NCBI GenBank assembly: GCA_005809115.1
Contig: SYLK01000704.1
Location: 1 to 5,370, forward strand
DNA from: Planctomyces sp.
Lineage (GTDB): Bacteria; Planctomycetota; Planctomycetia; Planctomycetales; Planctomycetaceae
Reading direction: 5' to 3'
DNA: 5,370 bases
Position numbers and translations under genes: made by a program. Position 1 is the first letter of the stretch. Each line of letters starts with the position of its first letter. Below the pieces are notes generated by a model. The model ran no database searches and was not told the DNA's origin. It was given only the letters and a program-made list of their open reading frames with translations. This document shows positions 1 to 5,370 of this stretch, in pieces.

Positions 1-575
1 CTCAGCTGATGGATCGAGCGTGCGGTCATGGTCTTGCCCGTACCGCTTTCGCCCAGGATCAGCACGGTCGTGCGCGTGTCGGCCACACTTTCAATCAGCT
101 CAAACATCCGCAGCATCTGGTAATCCCGGCCGACGATGCTGGACAGGCCGTAACGCTGGGTCAGCTGTTCCCGCAGCTGGCGGTTTTCCACCACGATCTG
201 TCGCTGACCAAGCGCCCGGTCAATCGAAAATCGCAGTTCTTCATCAATCACCGGCTTTGTCAGATAGTCAAAAGCCCCCATCCGAATTGCTTCCACAGCG
301 CTTTCGATGGTGCCGAAGCCGGTCAGGAGAATGATGGCCGTCTCCGAGGCGTGTTCCCTCGCCCAGCTGAGCAGATGAAAACCATCCTGATCGGGCAGAT
401 TGACATCACAGACCACGACTTCGAACGGAAACTCTTCCATGCGTTCGATGGCATCGCTGCAGTTCGATGCGGTTTCGGTGCGGTGGCCCAGACTCCGGAG
501 GTAGTCGGCCATGGCGTTCTGAATATGACGATCGTCATCAACAACCAGCAGTGAACCAGACGTGCCGCGTGCCAT
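1..575 (-). CDS. Sigma-54-dependent (NtrC-type) response regulator, N-terminal part, cut by the window edge
   Basis: The reading frame runs off the left edge, leaving 191 complete codons. Residues 9-120 form a complete receiver domain: acidic pocket DDD at 13-15, phospho-acceptor Asp57 in the CDVNLPDQDG motif, conserved Thr85 (LLTGFG) and Lys107 (LTKP). A helical linker (about 120-142) leads into the AAA+ sigma-54 interaction domain, starting at IVGRDYQM (147-154) and reaching Walker A, GESGTGKT, at 175-182. The GAFTGA loop, Walker B and the HTH lie outside the window. By family knowledge, a sensor kinase phosphorylates Asp57 and the ATPase then remodels RNA polymerase-sigma54 at target promoters. 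The ATG at 575 is only eight codons before the first beta strand, as expected. No kinase gene is visible here; it may lie beyond the left edge. Assignment to the NtrC class is firm, but the regulated genes are unknown. A non-DNA-binding variant cannot be excluded because the C-terminus is missing. Confidence 0.95.
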   Translation of the reverse strand, partial: MARGTSGSLLVVDDDRHIQNAMADYLRSLGHRTETASNCSDAIERMEEFPFEVVVCDVNLPDQDGFHLLSWAREHASETAIILLTGFGTIESAVEAIRMGAFDYLTKPVIDEELRFSIDRALGQRQIVVENRQLREQLTQRYGLSSIVGRDYQMLRMFELIESVADTRTTVLILGESGTGKTMTARSIHQL

Positions 576-584
576 AAAACAAGT

Positions 585-591
585 CCCCCCC
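585..591 (-). promoter_or_regulatory. Probable G-run ribosome binding site of the response regulator
   Basis: On the minus strand a run of seven G followed by AC ends nine bases before the ATG at 575. It is the only purine-rich, Shine-Dalgarno-like element at a usable distance. It is unusual in being a homopolymer rather than AGGAGG, and it is preceded by CCC, giving a CCCGGG palindrome. Assignment is by position only. Confidence 0.35.
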
Positions 592-700
592 GGGATGAAT
601 CAGGATGTAAGTGGCACCGACAGCCTGCGTCACGGTATGGCCGGACGGCAGAAGCAGAACAGGATGTGGTACCGGGCTGCAGAAACGTCAGACGACCAGT

Positions 701-726
701 ACGGAACCCGAACCGGGGCATTCCGT
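701..726. other. Intergenic hairpin (inverted repeat)
   Basis: The arms ACGGAA (701-706) and TTCCGT (721-726) are perfectly complementary. Inside them CCC (707-709) can pair with the G-run at 715-718, leaving a small GAACC-type loop and a CA bulge. Read leftward, it lies between the helicase stop and the regulator start, about 125 bases before the latter. It has no following T-run, so it is not a classical intrinsic terminator. It could be a leader-RNA structure, an mRNA-stabilising stem, or a protein-binding dyad. Confidence 0.4.
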
Positions 727-788
727 GCACATGTGACGATCCGTAGCCGCATGTCGACTGAACTCGGAGAGGGGATCTCGCGATATCT

Positions 789-839
789 GCAACAGTATTC
801 TGCAATCCCGGCAACAGTCGGATGAATCGCGTCAACAGC
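789..839. repeat. Three phased CAACAG direct repeats
   Basis: On the plus strand CAACAG occurs at 790-795, 812-817 and 833-838. The first two copies extend to an identical GCAACAGT. Start-to-start distances are 22 and 21 bases, about two helical turns, so all three lie on nearly the same DNA face. The array is about 215-265 bases upstream of the regulator's start codon, a plausible place for an activator site. The motif is short and could be coincidental. Confidence 0.3.
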
Positions 840-932
840 GTGGCGAATTCGATACGCCGGGATGTTTCCTCCCACAGTGTCGGCAATCTCGCTGCAGTCG
901 CTCTATTCGTCATCGCTGGCGGGCGACGTGGC

Positions 933-3032
933 TCAGGTTTCCAGCGGTTCGATCGACTGTCCATCATCGATCTCAAGGCGACAGTCCGGCAGGCTTTCGA
1001 GGAACAGGCGGCCGTACGGTTTGGTGAGCACTCGCGGGTCCAGAATCACCACGCGGCCCGTATCCTCACGGTGTCGAATCAGGCGTCCAAAACCCTGTTT
1101 CAGCCTGATGACCGCTTCAGGGATCTGATATTCACGGAACGGATCCCCGCCCCGGCTGCGAATTTTCTCGAGACGGGCTTCCAGCAGCGGGTGGTCCGGG
1201 ACGCTGAACGGGAGACGAGGAATGATCACGTTCTGCAGAGCTTCACCGGGCACGTTGACACCCTGCCAGAAACTGTCCGTGCCGAACAGGACCGCGCGAG
1301 GGTCGGTGCGAAAGCGGTTGAGCAGAACCGTGCGTGGAATTCCTTTTCCCTGGCAGTACAACGACAGGTCGTTCTCCGCCAGCCATCCCGTCAGGCGTTC
1401 AGCACAGAACTGCAGCATGGCATAGCTGGTGAACAGGACGAAAGCGCGTCCGGCCGTATCGCTCAGATGCTGCTGCAGCCGTCGGCAGACTTCCTGTTCA
1501 AAGGCACGCGGCTGCGCTGCCGGGTCAGGCATCCCGGCAGACAGGATCAGACGCGCCTGGCGGCGAAAATCAAATGGGCTTCCGAGACGAATCTCGTCGC
1601 CCTCCGAAAGCCCGATGCGCGTCCGAAAGAAGGCAAAATCCTTCGCCCCTGTAGCCAGCGTGGCGCTCGTCAGAATGACGGAGGGAACCGCGCCAAACAA
1701 ATGTTCCCGCAGGATGGCACCAACTTCGATCGGTGCACTCATCAGGCTGATTCGCTCCCGGTGTGTCCCCGCGTGCTCAACCCAGTAGACGGAGTCCTCG
1801 GCCTTCTGTTCGGACCACGCTGTCAGCCGAGTTGCCAGAATTCTGCAGCGTTCAGCCGAAGAATTCAGTTCCACCTGATCGGACTCCTGAGTCTTCGTCT
1901 CCGCTGCATGGCTCAGCATCGCGGCCAGATGCAGCAGCTCCGGCGATACCTGATTCGGCAGCTCGACTCGTCGTTCCAGCCGCCCATTGGATCGGCAGAA
2001 TCGGTCGGACCATTCGTGAATCGACTGAAAGTGGTTTCTGGCGAGCGTGCGAATCGTCTGCACGAGCTGCTGCGCCTCCTTGAGCTGATGGACAATCAGC
2101 AGTCCTCGCAGCGTGTGGTCATTGTACAGGCGGTTCAGCAGATAGTTCACCTGACCTTCCGAAATGCTCAGTCCCAGATGATCGGCAGCGACGGATTCCA
2201 TCGTATGCGCTTCGTCGAAAATCACCGTGTCGTAATCCGGCAGCAGTGCCGCACCGTCTCGCCTGAGCGCGAGATCAGAGAAGAACAGGGCGTGATTGAC
2301 GATCAGGAGATCGGCGTTCCACACGCGACGCCGTGCGCGAAAGTAAAAGCACTGGTCATAGGTGGGACACTTTCTGCCGAGGCAGTCACCATGCTCGCTG
2401 GCCACTTCGTCCCAGACGTCCGACTGCACAGGGAACGAGATATCTGACCGGCTGCCATCGCTCGTCCTGGCGGCCCAGCCCCGAATCTGAGCCAGATTTC
2501 TCTGCCCTTCATGCTCGAACAGCAGTCGCTGTGACGAACGCTGCACTGCCTTGTCCAGCCGTCTCAGGCTGATGTAGTTGCCCCGACCTTTCACAAGGAC
2601 GGCGGAAAATTCAACCGGCAGCACCGACTGCAGAAACGGAATATCACACGTCATCAGCTGCTCCTGCAGGCTGATCGTGTGAGTCGACACGATGATCCGG
2701 CGTTTCTTCTGTTCCCGTCCCGACGCCCCTTCGGCCGCCCGGCGGCCCACTGACAATCCCTCCGGATGGTCCTCAACGCCGTGCGGCCCGGAATCGGATA
2801 AGGCAGCGGCCGGCTGTGACTGTGCCGCCAGGATCGCCGGAACCAGATAGGCGAAACTCTTGCCGACACCGGTCCCGGCTTCCGCGATCAGGTGCCGTCG
2901 AGCCGCGATGGCGGATTCCACCGCGCGCGCCATCTGCAGCTGCTCCGGACGTGACTCATAGCCGGCAAGCCGCCGCGCAATCGCACCGTTGACTCCCAGA
3001 ACATCGTCCGCCGTACTGACCGATCGTGTCAT
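933..3032 (-). CDS. dinG: DinG/XPD-like superfamily 2 DNA helicase
   Basis: The 699-residue protein carries the DinG/XPD helicase motifs in order: RPEQ (28-31, Q-motif-like), Walker A EAGTGVGKS (51-59), motif Ia IIVSTHTISLQEQL (113-126), an Fe-S-type region (155-228), DEAH box (273-276), LTSATL (SAT at 456-458), DSFWQGVNVPGE (586-597) and motif VI QGFGRLIR (646-653). By family knowledge such proteins unwind DNA 5' to 3' using ATP, resolving D-loops, R-loops or G-quadruplexes during repair and replication. In the Fe-S region Cys217, Cys222 and Cys228 have the C-x4-C-x5-C spacing of E. coli DinG, but the expected first cysteine, in GRGNYISLRRL, is Ser155. Residues about 71-112 form a low-complexity, charged linker between Walker A and motif Ia, where DinG homologues normally have only a few residues. 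There is no N-terminal exonuclease domain. The ATG at 3032 is eight bases after the phosphatase stop and has a good Shine-Dalgarno. Family assignment is firm; the cellular role is inferred. Confidence 0.93.
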   Translation of the reverse strand: MTRSVSTADDVLGVNGAIARRLAGYESRPEQLQMARAVESAIAARRHLIAEAGTGVGKSFAYLVPAILAAQSQPAAALSDSGPHGVEDHPEGLSVGRRAAEGASGREQKKRRIIVSTHTISLQEQLMTCDIPFLQSVLPVEFSAVLVKGRGNYISLRRLDKAVQRSSQRLLFEHEGQRNLAQIRGWAARTSDGSRSDISFPVQSDVWDEVASEHGDCLGRKCPTYDQCFYFRARRRVWNADLLIVNHALFFSDLALRRDGAALLPDYDTVIFDEAHTMESVAADHLGLSISEGQVNYLLNRLYNDHTLRGLLIVHQLKEAQQLVQTIRTLARNHFQSIHEWSDRFCRSNGRLERRVELPNQVSPELLHLAAMLSHAAETKTQESDQVELNSSAERCRILATRLTAWSEQKAEDSVYWVEHAGTHRERISLMSAPIEVGAILREHLFGAVPSVILTSATLATGAKDFAFFRTRIGLSEGDEIRLGSPFDFRRQARLILSAGMPDPAAQPRAFEQEVCRRLQQHLSDTAGRAFVLFTSYAMLQFCAERLTGWLAENDLSLYCQGKGIPRTVLLNRFRTDPRAVLFGTDSFWQGVNVPGEALQNVIIPRLPFSVPDHPLLEARLEKIRSRGGDPFREYQIPEAVIRLKQGFGRLIRHREDTGRVVILDPRVLTKPYGRLFLESLPDCRLEIDDGQSIEPLET

Positions 3033-3037
3033 GAATT

Positions 3038-3042
3038 CCCTC
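3038..3042 (-). promoter_or_regulatory. Helicase ribosome binding site overlapping the upstream stop codon
   Basis: The minus strand reads TGAGGGAATTCATG here. GAGGG shares its GA with the TGA stop (3043-3041) of the phosphatase gene and lies five bases before the helicase ATG at 3032. This fixes the start and suggests that ribosomes finishing the phosphatase gene reinitiate on the helicase gene. Confidence 0.75.
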
Positions 3043-4837
3043 AGGTTCGCCGTGACCCGGGTTCACAGACGACAAGGTCGTGCGCTGTGACACAATGCCG
3101 GTGAATCATGGCAAACGCGACATCGTCCGGCAGCGGTGCTCCGCTGCGAAAGTCTTCGATCTGCTGATGCAGACGCGTGGAAAACTGCTCCGGCTGCCCG
3201 GTGGCCGCCCGAAGCATCCTGAGTCTCTGCTGCTGTTCCACGGTTTGTCCCTGTCCCGAATGCAGGCGGGAAAAACCGCTCGTGCAGATGAGCAGCGTTT
3301 CACCGGCTGCAATCTGCACCTCGGACTCCCGATACCCCCCCGATGACATTCCCAGCGGCGGACCAGTGATCATGTCGTCCCGCACCCCGTCGACCATCCC
3401 ATGTGCAGCGCGAAAGATCTCGCAGTCACCGGCAACCGACAGAAGCGCTGTGCTTCGCTCGGGGTCAATGATCATCAGAGCGACTGAGATACCCAGCGGG
3501 ATTTCGGTCATCCGACGCTGCAACTGATCGGCCGACTGCTGGAGCGCGCACGCTGCGGAACCAGTGGCCGTGATGGCTTCGGCGATGACCCGGGACAGAA
3601 TTGTCATCAGCACGACTGCGTCGACGCCGCACCCCGGCACATCAATCAGAACGACAGCCGTGCGACCGTCACTGAGAGAAATATAGTCCACAACGTCACC
3701 ACCCACTGCGGGCGCCGCCAGCACCTTGTGCTGCACCAGAAATCCGGGAATCTCTGGTGCCTGGACCTGCCTGAATCGCGCGCTGATTTCGTACGCCGTC
3801 GCAGTGGCCCGAACGCACGCCGCACGCTCCGTGGCAATCTTCGTCTCGGCTGCCATTTCCAGTGCAAACGCCATGACCTGACTCAGTATCACCAGTCGCT
3901 CCAGATCACCGCGATCCGGCGAACGGCTCGTGAGACTCGTATCGAGCTGCACTGCACCAAAGGCAGTGCCTGTGACAGACAACAGCGGCGCCGCGAGAAT
4001 CGACCGAGGTGCCAGGTCACTCAGTCCGGGCTGCGGCTCGTCATTCGTCCGACGGTGATCGAGATACAGGAGGGCTTCGGGATAATCGATGACTCGCTGC
4101 AGCAGCGGCAGGCACAAATTGATCGCTGCTCCCGGACGGCGGTCCATGGCCGCCAGAACCCGCAATCCGCCGGGATTTCCTCCCGTCTCCACCACGGCGA
4201 ATCCTTCAATCGCCGGAAACATCTCCAGCAGCTTCTCGAGCGATGCCGCCAGCACGTCACTCACCTGAATCATCCGCCGCAGGGACTGCAGCAACTGAAG
4301 TGAATGCGTCAGTTTTCTGGGGGCCTCAACCGTAATCAGTGGAACCAGAGCATCAGCCGTTGCGGGAATCGTCGCCAGAATTCGCTTTTCATTGATCGCT
4401 CCGGCTTCGCCCCCCTCGAAAAACACCTTGTCTCCCGCACGGACGGCCTGCCGATAAATCGAACCTGCCGATTCCGAACTCGGGTCCGAACAATTGATCG
4501 GCACCGGCCGGTGACGCCACGTTCCCGACGGGTCCTCCAGACTCTGCTCCAGACTGAAGAGAAATCTCGTGGTCGAAAACTCGATCTGATCGCCGTCGCG
4601 CAGCAGTTCCCGATGCTCGATCCGTTTTCCGTTGACCAAAGTCCCGTTTCGGCTCTGGCTGTCCTCCAGAAAGAATCGCGAACCTTCCTGAATGATCCGG
4701 GCATGATGGCGACTGACAGCCGGCGAATCGAGCTTCAGCTGGCAATCAGAATCGCGCCCCACCACAATCACCGCCTCGCTGAGCGCAAACGGGGCACCTG
4801 TCCCATTGTTTTCCAGGATCTGCCGCAGAACCGCCAT
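3041..4837 (-). CDS. FHA-GAF-SpoIIE (PP2C-like) phosphatase signalling protein
   Basis: The 598-residue soluble protein has three domains. Residues about 5-98 are an FHA domain with its phosphothreonine-binding signature: GR at 27-28, SRH at 42-44, NGT at 64-66 and NG at 69-70. After a linker (about 103-172) and a helix, residues about 193-335 resemble a GAF sensor domain. Residues about 360-590 match SpoIIE/RsbU-type PP2C phosphatases: VGGD ending at Asp381, Asp384, LIDVPGCGV with Asp399, and the terminal DDVAFAMI with Asp571-Asp572. Family members remove phosphate from Ser/Thr of partner-switch proteins such as anti-anti-sigma factors, using two metal ions. Here the usual TDG motif reads TSG, with Ser520 replacing a metal-ligand Asp, so activity may be altered. 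FHA suggests recruitment to a Ser/Thr-kinase-phosphorylated partner; neither kinase nor partner is visible. No signal peptide or membrane segment is evident. The start at 4837 leads directly into the FHA fold, with only a weak AAGG Shine-Dalgarno upstream. It is the first gene of an apparent operon with the helicase. Confidence 0.92.
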   Translation of the reverse strand: MAVLRQILENNGTGAPFALSEAVIVVGRDSDCQLKLDSPAVSRHHARIIQEGSRFFLEDSQSRNGTLVNGKRIEHRELLRDGDQIEFSTTRFLFSLEQSLEDPSGTWRHRPVPINCSDPSSESAGSIYRQAVRAGDKVFFEGGEAGAINEKRILATIPATADALVPLITVEAPRKLTHSLQLLQSLRRMIQVSDVLAASLEKLLEMFPAIEGFAVVETGGNPGGLRVLAAMDRRPGAAINLCLPLLQRVIDYPEALLYLDHRRTNDEPQPGLSDLAPRSILAAPLLSVTGTAFGAVQLDTSLTSRSPDRGDLERLVILSQVMAFALEMAAETKIATERAACVRATATAYEISARFRQVQAPEIPGFLVQHKVLAAPAVGGDVVDYISLSDGRTAVVLIDVPGCGVDAVVLMTILSRVIAEAITATGSAACALQQSADQLQRRMTEIPLGISVALMIIDPERSTALLSVAGDCEIFRAAHGMVDGVRDDMITGPPLGMSSGGYRESEVQIAAGETLLICTSGFSRLHSGQGQTVEQQQRLRMLRAATGQPEQFSTRLHQQIEDFRSGAPLPDDVAFAMIHRHCVTAHDLVVCEPGSRRT

Positions 4838-4884
4838 CGGAATGCAGGCCTTCGTGTGAATGTCTCTCGCTGTCGTAAACTGCT

Positions 4885-4914
4885 AGTCTAAAAGGAAAAC
4901 CCGTCCAGACTCAA
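4885..4914 (-). promoter_or_regulatory. Candidate sigma-70 promoter for the phosphatase-helicase operon
   Basis: On the minus strand a TTGAGT -35 element (4914-4909) is followed after 18 bases by a TAGACT -10 element (4890-4885). Each matches four of six consensus bases. This would give a leader of about 40 bases before the ATG at 4837. The position is sensible, in the only non-coding stretch upstream of the operon, but the match is modest and planctomycete promoter consensus is poorly defined. Confidence 0.3.
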
Positions 4915-4919
4915 TCAGG

Positions 4920-4931
4920 ATTCAATTGAAT
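4920..4931. promoter_or_regulatory. 12-bp perfect palindrome, possible operator
   Basis: ATTCAATTGAAT is identical to its own reverse complement. It lies between the two divergent candidate promoters and its right half contains the candidate rightward -35 element (4926-4931). A dimeric repressor or activator bound here could affect both directions. AT-rich palindromes of this size also arise by chance in promoter regions. Confidence 0.3.
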
Positions 4932-4955
4932 TTCGAATCATTCTCCGCCCATAAT
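4926..4955 (+). promoter_or_regulatory. Candidate sigma-70 promoter for the PSCyt1 protein gene
   Basis: A TTGAAT -35 element (4926-4931, four of six consensus bases) and a CATAAT -10 element (4950-4955, five of six) are separated by 18 bases. Transcription would start near 4962, about 30 bases before the ATG at 4993. This is the better of the two candidate promoters in the divergent region. A purine-rich AGGCGGA at 4974-4980 is the only nearby Shine-Dalgarno-like sequence, 12 bases before the ATG. Confidence 0.4.
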
Positions 4956-4992
4956 CTCAGATGTCTCCCCCACAGGCGGATACACCACAAGT

Positions 4993-5370
4993 ATGTCCAT
5001 GAAGGCGTTCAGTTTCACGATCATGCTGCTGGCAGGCGCCGGGGTGCTGCACGCGCAGCAGCCTGTCAGCTTCAGTCGTGATGTGCTGCCAATTCTGGCT
5101 GCCAACTGCTTTTCCTGCCATGGTCCGGACCCCTCCAGTCGCCGATCCGAACTGCGGCTGGACGACCGGGACAGCGTGCTGAAACAGCTCTCACTGAACG
5201 ATCCACCAGACAGCGAATTGCTCCGTCGGGTACGATCTGACGACCCCGAGGTCGTCATGCCGCCTCCGGGAAATCAGAGACAGCGTCTCACCAGATCTCA
5301 GGCAGACGTGCTGGAACTCTGGATCCGTGATCAGGCCCCATGGACGCGACACTGGGCCTTCGAACCACCC
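4993..5370 (+). CDS. Exported planctomycete cytochrome c (PSCyt1) domain protein, N-terminal part
   Basis: The frame is open to the right edge (126 codons). Residues 1-21 form a signal peptide: a basic residue (Lys4), a hydrophobic core (about 6-19) and a likely cleavage after LHA before Gln22. The mature part opens with FSRDVLPIL and the haem-attachment motif CFSCH (39-43), then GPD, SELRLD, a conserved SELLRRV (74-80), and MPPPG (89-93), where Met89 is the probable distal haem ligand. LTRSQADVLELWIRDQAPW and HWAFEPP (120-126) close the domain, as in PSCyt1 (PF07635) proteins. Full-length relatives usually continue with DUF1549 and DUF1553 and total roughly 700-1100 residues; that part lies beyond the window. 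Electron transfer during catabolism of complex polymers has been proposed but is not well proven. An in-frame ATG at 4999 is an alternative start and would not change the signal peptide materially. It is transcribed divergently from the phosphatase operon. Confidence 0.93.
   Translation, partial: MSMKAFSFTIMLLAGAGVLHAQQPVSFSRDVLPILAANCFSCHGPDPSSRRSELRLDDRDSVLKQLSLNDPPDSELLRRVRSDDPEVVMPPPGNQRQRLTRSQADVLELWIRDQAPWTRHWAFEPP

Larger units (their letters stand above)
576..932. other. 357-base intergenic region without a convincing gene
   Basis: This gap lies between the helicase stop and the response regulator start. Open frames cross it on both strands, but their translations are rich in Arg, Ser, Cys and His, resemble no known family, and in one case continue antisense-style into the neighbouring genes. 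It is long for this gene-dense window, so it probably carries the 3' end of the phosphatase-helicase transcript and the promoter and leader of the regulator. I found no clear -24/-12 (sigma-54) promoter and no strong sigma-70 promoter, and no hairpin followed by a T-run. The hairpin and the phased short repeat are listed separately. Confidence 0.6.

Noticed and set aside
562..825. 87-codon plus-strand frame in the intergenic gap
   Set aside because: It has no convincing ribosome binding site and no family resemblance, and its start overlaps the first codons of the regulator on the opposite strand.
593..828. Nine-base direct repeat GGATGAATC at 593-601 and 820-828
   Set aside because: A single nine-base repeat within about 360 bases is close to chance expectation. 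It is not linked to an insertion or other boundary feature.
630..875. 81-codon minus-strand frame in the intergenic gap
   Set aside because: It starts with GTG, has no recognisable motif, is rich in Cys and Arg, and would need homologues to be believed.
905..930. Possible terminator just after the helicase stop
   Set aside because: Only a five-base stem with a bulge can be drawn and no T-run follows, so a terminator call is not supported.
323..976. 217-codon minus-strand frame spanning the regulator, the gap and the helicase end
   Set aside because: It overlaps the receiver-domain coding region in another frame, starts inside the helicase gene, and has the Arg/Pro/Ser/Trp composition of a shadow frame.
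822..2447. Long 541-codon open frame on the plus strand across the helicase gene
   Set aside because: It is antisense to a clearly recognisable DinG helicase with all motifs intact. Its translation resembles no family and has no domain. High-GC coding DNA commonly yields long antisense frames.
3728..4891. Two consecutive plus-strand open frames (3728-4303 and 4304-4891) opposite the phosphatase gene
   Set aside because: They lie antisense to the FHA and GAF parts of a well-supported protein, and their Arg-, Gln- and Ser-rich translations show no recognisable motif.
1..5370. CRISPR array, tRNA or rRNA gene, insertion sequence, prophage or defence island
   Set aside because: No spaced repeat array, cloverleaf, transposase motif or terminal inverted repeats were seen. 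Nearly all the sequence is explained by four ordinary chromosomal genes.

Overview
The window looks like a fragment of a planctomycete chromosome (class Planctomycetia). It is GC-rich and gene-dense. The best taxonomic clue is the right-hand gene, which begins with a signal peptide followed by a planctomycete-type cytochrome c domain (PSCyt1: a CxxCH motif, then MPPPG, then the HWAFEPP ending). Proteins of this kind occur in many copies in Rhodopirellula, Gimesia, Rubinisphaera and relatives. The FHA-GAF-SpoIIE phosphatase and the NtrC-type regulator fit the same group. The assignment rests on protein families, not on a marker gene.

Layout, left to right. Positions 1-575 (minus strand) hold the N-terminal part of a sigma-54-type response regulator: a complete receiver domain and the start of the AAA+ domain, cut by the window edge just after Walker A. 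Positions 576-932 are a 357-base non-coding gap with a hairpin, a short phased repeat and a G-run that probably serves as the regulator's ribosome binding site. Positions 933-3032 (minus) encode a complete DinG/XPD-like superfamily 2 helicase. Positions 3041-4837 (minus) encode a complete FHA-GAF-SpoIIE (PP2C-like) signalling protein. The phosphatase stop and the helicase start are separated by only 8 bases, and the helicase Shine-Dalgarno overlaps the phosphatase stop codon, so these two genes are almost certainly co-transcribed and translationally coupled. Positions 4838-4992 are a divergent intergenic region with candidate promoters facing both ways and a 12-bp perfect palindrome. From 4993 to the right edge (plus strand) runs the start of the exported PSCyt1 protein.

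How the genes may work together: the leftward genes pair a phosphopeptide-binding, GAF-regulated phosphatase-like protein with a DNA-repair-type helicase, and a two-component regulator lies further downstream, apparently with its own control region. Whether these form one pathway cannot be told from sequence. The rightward gene is a separate unit, probably an exported haem protein linked to polymer or sulfated-glycan catabolism, as proposed for the family.

I did not find a clearly new system. The two most interesting points are active-site or cofactor deviations: the helicase has Ser155 where the first of four Fe-S cluster cysteines is expected, with the other three spaced exactly as in E. 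coli DinG, and the phosphatase has Ser520 where the metal-binding Asp of the TDG motif is expected.
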